DNA from: Streptomyces spiralis
GTDB taxonomy: Bacteria; Actinomycetota; Actinomycetes; Streptomycetales; Streptomycetaceae
Direction: 5' to 3'
Assembly: GCF_014654675.1 (NCBI RefSeq)
Contig: NZ_BNBC01000065.1
Span: 1 to 42,442, forward strand
Length of the DNA: 42,442 bases
The position numbers and the translations under genes are program-made. Position 1 is the stretch's first letter, and every line of letters starts with the position of its first letter. The notes under the pieces are model-generated. The model did no database searches, was not told the origin of the DNA, and saw only the letters and a program-made list of their open reading frames with translations. Positions 36,962 to 42,442 of this stretch are shown here, one piece after another.

Positions 36962-38083
36962 GAGGTGACGGTCTCCTTCTTTTCTCCGTGCTGGCAGTAG
37001 CTGTGCAGCGGCGCCTTCGCCTCTTGGTAGTGCTTGGCCAGGGGGCGGCAGACCCGGCAGGTGCCGGACAAGGCGCAGCCCTCGCACCCTCCGGTGCGAA
37101 GCATCAGGCGGTCGGCGATCGCCCCGAGCCGCAGCAGTCCGTCCACTCCTTCGGCCATGAGGTCGATCTGGTCGTCCCGGCCGACCTTGCAGATCGACAC
37201 CAGGCCGTGCGGATCGGCGTGGAAGAAGGTGTGGCCGGCGTTGCACCCGGCGAACGGCTTGCGCTGGCGCAGGTGGGCCCCGGACTGGGCGAGCAGCGGT
37301 TCCCCGCCGCCGCTGATCGTCGGGGTCATGTTCGTGTACGCGTGGTGCTCAATGCCCCAGTCCTCGGCGAGGGCGGCCATCGCGTCGGCCTCGTTCGCGC
37401 TGGCTTCGGTGACCACGAGGTTGAGGCGCAGCGGCAGGCCAGCGGCGCGGGCGGCGGTCATGCCGCGCTGGAACGCCTTCCGGGAGCCGCGGCGCTGGGT
37501 CACCTTCTCGTAGCTGGCCTCACTGGCGCCATAGAGGCTGATGACGAGCCGGTAGGGCGGGCAGTCCCGGAACAGTCGCAGCAGGTCGGCGCGCCACAGC
37601 AGGGAGCCGTTCGTGGAGATCGTAAGCATCATCCCCGCGAGCCAGGCGTACCGGTAGGCGCCCTCGAAGTCGCGGTCCATGGTGGGTTCGCCGCCGGTGA
37701 TCTGTAGCCACAGGACGCCGACCTGGCGCATGCTGTCGCAGCTGGACCTTGTCTTCCCAGCAGAGGCCGGCGACTGGCCGTTCGCCGAGGTAGCAGTGGG
37801 GGCAGCCGTAGTTGCAGCCGAGGTTGATCTCCCAGGAGGCCCGGCAGTAGCCGTACGGGGACGGCTCGCGGACGAGCACGGTGTCGTGCAGGGGAAGCCT
37901 TGTGATGTCGAGGCCCCACGTGCTGGCGGCGGTGTCGGCCACCCACTGCGGGATGGTCTGCCCGGCGGATGCGGTCCGGAGCTCCTCGTAGTGGTCGGCC
38001 GGGATGCGTGCGCCCGACCTGGCGCCGGGGCGGAGCAGCAGGTGGCCGTCAAGGAACGGACTGGCGATCAGCTTGTGCGGCAT
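36958..38083 (-). pseudogene. radical SAM/SPASM maturase, interrupted by one frameshift
   Basis: An AdoMet radical enzyme of the peptide-maturase type. The 4Fe-4S cluster cysteines are C90, C94 and C97 (CNYGCPHC). The SAM-binding QITGGEPTMD and ISTNGSLL segments follow, and the C-terminal SPASM region has C-x17-C with GLVSIC, then CEGCALSGTCRVC and a last Cys, enough for auxiliary clusters. The reading frame changes near 37738, between WEDKVQL and MRQVGV; one extra base (or two missing) separates two fully conserved halves. Without it the protein would be about 374 aa. Either the gene is newly broken or the base is a sequencing error. ATG 38083 follows GGGAGG and overlaps the preceding gene by 16 bases. 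Confidence 0.8.
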
Positions 38084-38295
38084 GACGGCACCTCCCGTTC
38101 TGAGCGGCGGGGGCGCGACGTGCGTGGGGCAGGGACGGGCTGGGGAGCGGCGCAGTAGATTTCGCCGAGCCCGTTGCACGTGCCGCAGCTCTCGCCGGTC
38201 TTGGGGTTGGCGCCGCTGCCGCTACAGTCCGGGCATACCTCGGCGCATGGCGGGTCGGGGCGCCCGGTCGTCAATGGAGGTGCGGAAGTTGACAC
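38068..38295 (-). CDS. small DnaJ-type zinc-finger protein (75 aa)
   Basis: A short protein with two CxxCxGxG-like repeats, CPDCSGSG and CGTCNGLG, separated by ANPKTGES, as in the central zinc domain of DnaJ. Two such motifs can bind one zinc ion. Additional Cys residues lie before (PPCAEV) and after (EIYC, PSC). The tail is basic and Pro/Arg-rich. GTG 38295 is chosen because AAAGGAG stands five bases upstream; the frame is open further, to a TTG at 38370. It overlaps the radical SAM start by 16 bases, so the two are coupled. It may be a metal- or peptide-binding accessory factor of the maturase; this is inference. Confidence 0.68.
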   Translation of the reverse strand: MSTSAPPLTTGRPDPPCAEVCPDCSGSGANPKTGESCGTCNGLGEIYCAAPQPVPAPRTSRPRRSEREVPSCRTS

Positions 38296-38344
38296 GCGAA
38301 CTCCTTTGACGTGTCGGTGCGACGGGGTCAGAAGGCAGGTCAGC

Positions 38345-38962
38345 TCACGGCTCAGGTCGTAGGAGGGCAAGCCGTGGCGGTTCGCCGTCGGTCCCCTCTG
38401 GGATGTCCGCCAGCTGGTGTACGGCGGCGGCGATGAGCCGGGCGACGGTCAGCGGCGGGCAGAGCACCGCGGCGGACGGCATCGGGACGGACCAGTACGT
38501 TCCCAGTGGCCGGTACTCCACGGCGTCGACGCGGGGTACGCCGAGGTAGGTGCCGCATCCGAGGACTTCTACGTTCTGGGTGCTCCAGTCGTCGACGGCG
38601 GCGCGCCAGGTGCGGGGCACGCTGGCCGGGACGAGGGCGTAGTAGCGGTTTCCGCCCGGGTCGCTGATGACCGGGCCGCCGTCCAGTGCGTCCTCGAGGA
38701 ACGTGTCGAGCTCGCGGGGGTCCGTGGTGGCGGCGACGGCTTGGATGAGCCTGCCGGGGATTCGTACCGCGGAGAACAGGGTGCCGAGCCGCAGTAACGC
38801 CACCCCGTGCTCGGCCCATTCGGCTCGGGCTTGCTTCGGCTCCGGGTGCGCGGCGAGGAGCCAGTGCTCGACGGCCAGGCGCCGGTCGGCGGCGGTGTGC
38901 ACGCGCACGCCCGGCCTCGGTTCCATGGGCTCCGGGGCCGGAAAGCTGTTGCCCCCGCTCAT
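38345..38962 (-). CDS. hypothetical protein, weakly primase-polymerase-like (205 aa)
   Basis: A soluble protein with no clear catalytic motif. Several stretches, such as EWAEHGVALLRLG, FLEDALDGGPVISDPGGNRYYALVP and LGCGTYLGVPRVD followed by YWSVP, recall the N-terminal bifunctional primase/polymerase (Prim-Pol) domain seen in actinobacterial accessory elements. The Asp pair expected in an active Prim-Pol is not obvious, so this is at most a degenerate or repurposed copy. Its ATG overlaps the stop of the 88-aa gene (ATGA), and it is followed by the zinc-finger gene after 49 bases, placing it in the same operon. Function unknown. Confidence 0.62.
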   Translation of the reverse strand: MSGGNSFPAPEPMEPRPGVRVHTAADRRLAVEHWLLAAHPEPKQARAEWAEHGVALLRLGTLFSAVRIPGRLIQAVAATTDPRELDTFLEDALDGGPVISDPGGNRYYALVPASVPRTWRAAVDDWSTQNVEVLGCGTYLGVPRVDAVEYRPLGTYWSVPMPSAAVLCPPLTVARLIAAAVHQLADIPEGTDGEPPRLALLRPEP

Positions 38963-39225
38963 GCTGACACCGTCCGTGGAACGCTGTCAGTGCCGACGGC
39001 GAGGACGCGTGCAATGCGTTCCGCGCACTGCTGCTCGTGCCCGTGCTCGCCGATGGCGTAGGCGAACGAGGTGACCCACTGGTCGCCGTCCGCGACAATG
39101 TCCTCGGTGAGGCGGCTGTTGAGGGGACTGGTTACCGTCAGCCGCATCTCGGCGCTGTTCACGGCGACCTGGAGGCCGTGTGCCTCCAGGTGACCGGCGA
39201 GGTTTTGCAGGTCTTTGGTGTCCAC
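38959..39225 (-). CDS. hypothetical protein, first gene of radical SAM operon (88 aa)
   Basis: I do not recognise a family. The sequence alternates short helices and strands: NLAGHLEAHGLQVAVNS, MRLTVTSPLN, a strand around DGDQWVTSFAYAIG, and a final helix CAERIARVLAV. This could be a small alpha/beta domain, but it does not look like the winged-helix RRE usually found with RiPP maturases. GTG 39225 is the only reasonable start; the Shine-Dalgarno is weak. It heads the minus-strand operon and overlaps the following gene by four bases. It is divergent from the DprA-like gene, with two TATGACA repeats between. Confidence 0.6.
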   Translation of the reverse strand: MDTKDLQNLAGHLEAHGLQVAVNSAEMRLTVTSPLNSRLTEDIVADGDQWVTSFAYAIGEHGHEQQCAERIARVLAVGTDSVPRTVSA

Positions 39226-39260
39226 ACGCAGACGATCCCAACCGCGCCGCCGGTGTGGGA

Positions 39261-39277
39261 TATGACAACCTATGACA
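39261..39277. promoter_or_regulatory. two TATGACA direct repeats in divergent start region
   Basis: TATGACA occurs at 39261-39267 and 39271-39277, one helix turn apart, exactly where the radical SAM operon and the DprA-like gene diverge. It may be a regulator site or overlapping -10 elements; if so, the DprA-like protein starts later, at TTG 39289 or GTG 39301. Confidence 0.45.
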
Positions 39278-39741
39278 CGGAGTTGATCTTGAGTCGTACG
39301 GTGACCATCACAGGCACCCGCAGCACCGGCCACAAGAGCCTCACCGAGTACGCCCAGCTCTTCAGCGCCTACCTTGGCCCCTTCGCCACCGGCGCCCACT
39401 TCTACATCGGCGGCGCGAAAGGCATCGACAGCCTCAGCCTGGTCTGGCTCGCCGGGAACACACAGGCCGCACTCACCGTGGTCGTCCCTGGAACCGTCGA
39501 ACAGCAGCCGGCCGAAGCCCGACAAGCCATCGCCCGCGTCCGCGAACGCATCTCCGAGATGGTCGAACTCGCCGCACCCGACCTGAACTCAGCGTCCTAC
39601 CACGCCCGGAACCGGTGGATGGTCGACCGCAGCAGCATGACGATCGGCTTCCCCCTCGCCGGCCAGCTGCAGTCCGGCACATGGCAAACCCTCAACTACA
39701 CACGCGGTCAGGGGAAACCTCACCTAGTGGTCCCCATCTGA
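39262..39741 (+). CDS. DprA/SLOG-like Rossmann protein (159 aa)
   Basis: A compact Rossmann-fold protein of the DprA/SLOG superfamily. TVTITGTRSTG is the first strand and loop, FYIGGAKGIDSLSL carries the GG-x-G-x-D nucleotide-binding motif, and ARNRWMVDRSSMTIGFPL matches the RN motif of DprA-like proteins. DprA binds single-stranded DNA for RecA; stand-alone small SLOG proteins may instead sense nucleotide ligands. ATG 39262 is the first candidate start; TTG 39289 (after GGAG) or GTG 39301 are reasonable and would leave the TATGACA repeats in the promoter. It lies 17 bases before the regulator gene, likely in one operon. Confidence 0.75.
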   Translation: MTTYDTELILSRTVTITGTRSTGHKSLTEYAQLFSAYLGPFATGAHFYIGGAKGIDSLSLVWLAGNTQAALTVVVPGTVEQQPAEARQAIARVRERISEMVELAAPDLNSASYHARNRWMVDRSSMTIGFPLAGQLQSGTWQTLNYTRGQGKPHLVVPI

Positions 39742-39758
39742 CCGGTGTCTGCTGCACC

Positions 39759-41102
39759 ATGGGCGGCATGGACGACAGGGCCGCGGGGGCGGAAGCGCTC
39801 AAGAGGTTACGTAAGCGCCGCGGCCTGTCCCTCGCCGGCCTCGCCCGCGCCCTCACCGGCATCGCGCAATCACTCCACCATCCGCCGCTTCCGGCCATCG
39901 CCAGCGTGCAGCGATCCGTCGCCCGCTGGGAGGCCGAGAAGCCGATGCTGCCCGACGAGCGCTACCAGCTACTCCTCGCCCACCTCTACGCCCGCACCCC
40001 GGCCGGCGAACTCCAGCTGGGCGTGGGCAGCGACTTCACCGAGTGCCTCCAAGCCCTCGGGCTTCTCGGCGAGAGCGAACGGCGTACGGCCGAACTACGC
40101 ACCACCGTGCTGCGAGCGGCCACCGAGTCCGGCGGCGGCATGCTCGCGCTCCTCGCCCCCGGAATCCAGGCCAGCCTCGCCACCGCTCTCGCAGATCCGT
40201 CACAGGCGGACGACCACACCGTCACCGGCCTCGCATCGGTCGTAACGGACGTCAACGTGCAAGTCGGCTCACTCCCCATGGTCCGGCTGCAGCTGTTGCT
40301 CGCGCCGGTCGTGGAAGCGTCGCGACGTCTGCTGGCCGGCCCCATCCCAGAGCCCCTGGCGCCGCAGTTGCGCGAAGCCGCGGTCGCCGCATCAACGCTG
40401 GCCGGACGGCTTGCGTTCGAAACCCGGGACGATGCCGCCTCCCGCGCCTTCTACACAGAGGCCACCCGAGAGGCGACCCTACTCGGCACACCGTGGCGGC
40501 AGGCTGGCGTCCACATGAGCCACGCCCTCACCACCCTCTACTCCACCCAAGGCCTCGACAGTGCCCGGCACCTCGTCGATCAGGCGGTCCGGACCGCACG
40601 CACCGGTGAGAGCAACCTCGTCCGGGCCCGCGCCCATGCCCTCCAGGCGGAGCTCGCTGCTCGGGCCGGGCACGACAGGCAAGCGCAGACCGCGCTGGGA
40701 CTCGCCTGGTACGACATGGACACGGACCACGCCAGCGACCCGGCACCCACCTCCTTCACCGCCGGGCACCTGGCCGGCTTCGAAGGCGTCTGCGAGCTGC
40801 ACGTCGGCGACCCCGTGAAGGCACACACGCAGTTCGCCCGTTCGGCAGCGGCGCTGACGGCGCCCCGAGAGCAGGTGCAGCGGGCGATCGTCACCACGGA
40901 CCAGGCTCTGGCGCGGATCCGGCTCGGCGAGCCCTGGGCAGCGGCCGAGCTGCTCCACCAGTGCGTGGCGGCCGCGTCCAGCACCGGCGGCCGCGTACCG
41001 GCCCTGCGGCTGCGGCGAGCGCGGCAGGAGCTGCGGCCGTGGCGGCGGGAGGACTGGGTGGCCAACCTCGACGACCACCTCATGGACGTTCTCGGAGCCT
41101 GA
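39759..41102 (+). CDS. XRE-type regulator with TPR-like C-terminus (447 aa)
   Basis: A DNA-binding regulator with an N-terminal helix-turn-helix (residues about 10-70; LKRLRKRRGLSLAGLARAL then SVQRSVARWEAEKPMLP and YQLLLAHLY) and a long helical part that looks like TPR repeats (for example AFYTEATREATLLGTPWRQAGVHMS, ARAHALQAELAARAGHDRQAQTALGLAWY). This layout is shared with peptide-sensing regulators of the Rgg/PlcR type and with streptomycete phage- or conjugation-related regulators. ATG 39759 or 39768, neither with a strong Shine-Dalgarno. It follows the DprA-like gene and faces the radical SAM operon, so it is the candidate controller of that locus. Confidence 0.82.
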   Translation: MGGMDDRAAGAEALKRLRKRRGLSLAGLARALTGIAQSLHHPPLPAIASVQRSVARWEAEKPMLPDERYQLLLAHLYARTPAGELQLGVGSDFTECLQALGLLGESERRTAELRTTVLRAATESGGGMLALLAPGIQASLATALADPSQADDHTVTGLASVVTDVNVQVGSLPMVRLQLLLAPVVEASRRLLAGPIPEPLAPQLREAAVAASTLAGRLAFETRDDAASRAFYTEATREATLLGTPWRQAGVHMSHALTTLYSTQGLDSARHLVDQAVRTARTGESNLVRARAHALQAELAARAGHDRQAQTALGLAWYDMDTDHASDPAPTSFTAGHLAGFEGVCELHVGDPVKAHTQFARSAAALTAPREQVQRAIVTTDQALARIRLGEPWAAAELLHQCVAAASSTGGRVPALRLRRARQELRPWRREDWVANLDDHLMDVLGA

Positions 41103-41118
41103 TGTCAGTGGCCGCCCG

Positions 41119-41124
41119 TAGGCT
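41119..41124 (+). promoter_or_regulatory. probable leaderless -10 box of 59-aa gene
   Basis: TAGGCT ends six bases before the ATG at 41131; no Shine-Dalgarno is present. Confidence 0.4.
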
Positions 41125-41130
41125 TGAACC

Positions 41131-41310
41131 ATGTCCCTAGAATCCGACGGCCGTGGTTCCGTGCGGTCTGCCGCTGCCGTGAACGAGGACATCCGCGCAC
41201 TCCTGGTCCGTACGGGCGGCTGGCTGTCGGCAGAGGATCGCGCCGTGTACGAGCGACTCGTCGCGGAGTGGTCGGCAGCTGTGCGCGGCGAGGTCATCGA
41301 GGCGGCATAA
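41131..41310 (+). CDS. small conserved protein, paralogue of the 57-aa protein (59 aa)
   Basis: A short soluble protein whose core, RSAAAVNEDIRAL to RLVAEWSAA, aligns without gaps to the product of 3860-4033 (about 25 identities over 39 residues by my count). The N-terminus (MSLESDGRG) and C-terminus (VRGEVIEAA) differ. Likely two or three amphipathic helices; no catalytic motif is seen. The start is set by that alignment and by the -10-like TAGGCT six bases upstream, suggesting a leaderless message. It lies 28 bases after the regulator gene and converges on the 68-aa gene with a single-base gap. Function unknown. Confidence 0.68.
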   Translation: MSLESDGRGSVRSAAAVNEDIRALLVRTGGWLSAEDRAVYERLVAEWSAAVRGEVIEAA

Positions 41311-41311
41311 G

Positions 41312-41518
41312 TCAGGGACCGGCGGGCCACACGGCCAGCGTCTCCTCGCTCTGCTCGTCGACGAGGGTGATGCGGGCGTCGTGCAGGCCGCTGTACTGCC
41401 CGACCCAGCCGCTGAACTTGTAGTGGGCGGTCGCCTCGCTCGCCCACCAGCCCTGCTGTAGCAGCCTGCCGCCTGCGGTCAGGGTGAGGTGGTAGCGCTG
41501 CGGGTCCACGGTATCCAC
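41312..41518 (-). CDS. small hypothetical protein (68 aa)
   Basis: A short, Trp-rich protein (LLQQGWWASEATAHYKFSGWVGQY) with a beta-strand pattern and no Cys or signal peptide. Typical small streptomycete accessory protein; I do not recognise a family. GTG 41518 starts one base after the stop of the upstream 84-aa gene, so both are in one operon and translation is probably coupled. It converges with the 59-aa gene, the stop codons being only one base apart. Confidence 0.55.
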   Translation of the reverse strand: MDTVDPQRYHLTLTAGGRLLQQGWWASEATAHYKFSGWVGQYSGLHDARITLVDEQSEETLAVWPAGP

Positions 41519-41519
41519 G

Positions 41520-41774
41520 CTATGGCTGCTCGAGCTCGAATCCGGCGATCATGCGGTCGCGGCACGAGTCCAGCCAGCGCAGCCCGAACCCTGGCAGGTC
41601 GAGGCGGCAGGTGGCGACGGCTGGCGCGGCGCATGACGAGCAGCGCTTGTGATCCGGTGAGAGCGGGTGGATGCGCGCCCGGGAGCTGGGGTGGCGCAGC
41701 GGCCCGTCAGGCGCCGGGTCGAGGGAGGCAGGGTCGATGCCCAGGGCCGCGAGAGTTCGCAAGTCGTCGCGCAT
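41520..41774 (-). CDS. small Cys-containing hypothetical protein (84 aa)
   Basis: The N-terminal half is Pro-rich (LDPAPDGPLRHPSSRARIHPLSP). The C-terminal half has four cysteines, two in KRCSSCAAP and then one each in ATCRLD and DSCRDR, which could form a small zinc site. No family is recognised. ATG 41774 follows GGAGG, a good Shine-Dalgarno. It is the first gene of a two-gene operon with the 68-aa gene. Upstream are two TTGAGC repeats 20 bp apart. Confidence 0.6.
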   Translation of the reverse strand: MRDDLRTLAALGIDPASLDPAPDGPLRHPSSRARIHPLSPDHKRCSSCAAPAVATCRLDLPGFGLRWLDSCRDRMIAGFELEQP

Positions 41775-41812
41775 GGCCGCCTCCGTTCGCCTCTGATCTC
41801 TCGCAGTGAAGG

Positions 41813-41838
41813 TTGAGCATTCTCACCGAACATTGAGC
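41813..41838. promoter_or_regulatory. two TTGAGC repeats 20 bp apart
   Basis: TTGAGC at 41813-41818 and 41833-41838, exactly 20 bp apart, lie 40-65 bases upstream of the 84-aa gene on the minus strand (read as GCTCAA). Confidence 0.4.
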
Positions 41839-41992
41839 GCGGGTCCGCCGCAGGTCAGAAGTCTGTTCAACCCTCAGTGGGCGTACTCACGGGCGAGCCA
41901 GCACGCGGTGCGAGACACGCTCCCTCTCCCGCTGCTCGGCGCAACGCTCTGACCAGCGCGCTTAACCACCGGTGAGAAGGAACGCCGGTCAC

Positions 41993-42040
41993 CAGCCTTC
42001 GCTGAGAATCGCTCAGCCTTTGTTGCAAGGGGTCAGCCTT
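41993..42040. promoter_or_regulatory. three CAGCCTT repeats, two helix turns apart
   Basis: CAGCCTT occurs at 41993, 42014 and 42034, spaced 21 and 20 bp, upstream of the DUF6233 gene. The second overlaps an inverted repeat GCTGAG-AATCG-CTCAGC (42001-42017). The phasing suggests binding of a multimeric regulator on one DNA face. Confidence 0.45.
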
Positions 42041-42074
42041 GTCCCCTCCTGGTGCTGGTGGTCAGCGTAGTGCC

Positions 42075-42080
42075 TAGAAT
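42075..42080 (+). promoter_or_regulatory. probable leaderless -10 box of DUF6233 gene
   Basis: TAGAAT, a good -10 hexamer, ends seven bases before GTG 42088. There is no Shine-Dalgarno and no clear -35, fitting activator-dependent, leaderless expression. Confidence 0.45.
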
Positions 42081-42087
42081 CGAACAC

Positions 42088-42372
42088 GTGAACGACTCCC
42101 TGCCGTCCTCCCGTCTCGAGATGCTGCGTTTCCTCGAGCGTGTCCAGGTCGCGGACCTGGAACGGACGCGGCGGTGGATCGCAGAGGAGGAGCGGAGGGC
42201 GGCCGAGCGGCAGCGGGGCGAGCAGGCCCGGCCGCCCGTGCCGGACTGGGTTATCGAGCGCGGCATCGGCCGGGACGGCCCGCCCGTCGCGGTCCACCTC
42301 GGTGGGTGCCACATGGCGAAGAAGCGGTGGAAAGGCGTGCCGCGGGATGTCGCACGGCGGGCGCTCGCCTAG
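42088..42372 (+). CDS. DUF6233 family protein (94 aa)
   Basis: A small soluble protein matching the streptomycete DUF6233 family: a helical N-terminal part (RLEMLRFLERVQVADLERTRRWIAEEERRAAERQ), then PDWVIERGI, VAVHLGGCHMAKKR and VPRDVARRALA. Family members usually continue after this with a short Cys-containing tail containing C-x-PD-like sequence. Here a TAG ends the frame at 42370-42372, and the same frame beyond it reads VCWPDR, so the tail may have been lost by a nonsense change. GTG 42088 is chosen for its -10 box and the family N-terminus; an upstream ATG at 42052 is unlikely. Such genes are frequent in accessory regions. Function unknown. Confidence 0.75.
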   Translation: MNDSLPSSRLEMLRFLERVQVADLERTRRWIAEEERRAAERQRGEQARPPVPDWVIERGIGRDGPPVAVHLGGCHMAKKRWKGVPRDVARRALA

Positions 42373-42442
42373 GTGTGCTGGCCGGACAGGTTGGTGACGC
42401 GGCTGGCTGGTGTTTGGCCGCTGATGCCGGTGTGGGGTCGGT
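42373..42442. other. right edge of window
   Basis: Seventy bases follow the DUF6233 stop. In the same frame they read on without a stop (VCWPDRLVTRLAG), which may be the remains of the family's C-terminal tail or chance. Nothing else is assigned. Confidence 0.3.

Larger units (their letters stand above)
41775..42087. other. divergent intergenic region with phased repeats, 313 bases
   Basis: The gap between the 84-aa gene and the DUF6233 gene holds two sets of short direct repeats with about 20-bp spacing and one small inverted repeat, listed separately. No gene is visible. Confidence 0.5.

Noticed and set aside
37520..38179. The first half of the radical SAM gene as a complete shorter protein
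   Set aside because: After the frameshift the frame reads Arg/Pro-rich noise; the conserved continuation is in the neighbouring frame.

Overview
The window is about 42.4 kb of very GC-rich, densely coding DNA with GTG/TTG starts, purine-rich Shine-Dalgarno sites and several apparently leaderless genes. With two SpoIIE-type phosphatases, a DUF5709 protein, a GH46 chitosanase, a DUF6233 protein and secreted enzymes with actinobacterial signal peptides, this points to a Streptomyces chromosome (or a very close relative). No rRNA, tRNA, CRISPR array or complete transposon was found.

Region 1 (1-13 kb): end of a metallo-beta-lactamase-fold hydrolase, two short-chain dehydrogenases around a small membrane protein, an exported L,D-transpeptidase, a 57-aa protein, a serine protease that looks membrane-anchored, a PPOX-type protein, a 930-aa secreted alpha/beta hydrolase with Calx-beta-like repeats, a GT87 mannosyltransferase, and a DUF35 protein divergent from an ATP-grasp protein across an operator-rich gap. 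A flavin reductase-like protein follows.

Region 2 (13-23.3 kb): an ANTAR-GAF-PAS-SpoIIE phosphatase, a conserved small protein, an RpiR/MurR regulator, a GT39-like membrane glycosyltransferase, a P-loop kinase, and a translationally coupled HAD beta-phosphoglucomutase/GH65 phosphorylase pair that should turn an alpha-glucosyl disaccharide into glucose 6-phosphate.

Region 3 (23.3-36.5 kb): an orphan BlaI repressor is divergent from a GT-C glycosyltransferase plus flippase-like pair, and both start regions carry the same 17-bp dyad. A DedA/PAP2 pair lies beyond, suggesting a polyprenyl-phosphate carrier module. Then come DUF5709, soluble transhydrogenase (sthA), an 85-bp MITE-like element, a 67-aa protein, a GH15 trehalase/glucoamylase, chitosanase (csnA) and a large membrane sensor phosphatase/kinase.

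Region 4 (36.7-42.4 kb) looks accessory: many small, poorly known genes. Its centre is a five-gene minus-strand operon ending in a radical SAM/SPASM protein (frameshifted in this sequence) whose stop codon overlaps the start of a 38-aa peptide with no Cys, Trp, Tyr or Phe. A hairpin terminator follows. A DprA/SLOG-like protein and a helix-turn-helix regulator with a long, probably TPR-like C-terminal part are encoded divergently. This is the best candidate for an undescribed system: a possible RiPP locus, perhaps with a peptide-sensing regulator. Two other small genes here, including a paralogue of the 57-aa protein of region 1 and a DUF6233 gene, appear to be leaderless.
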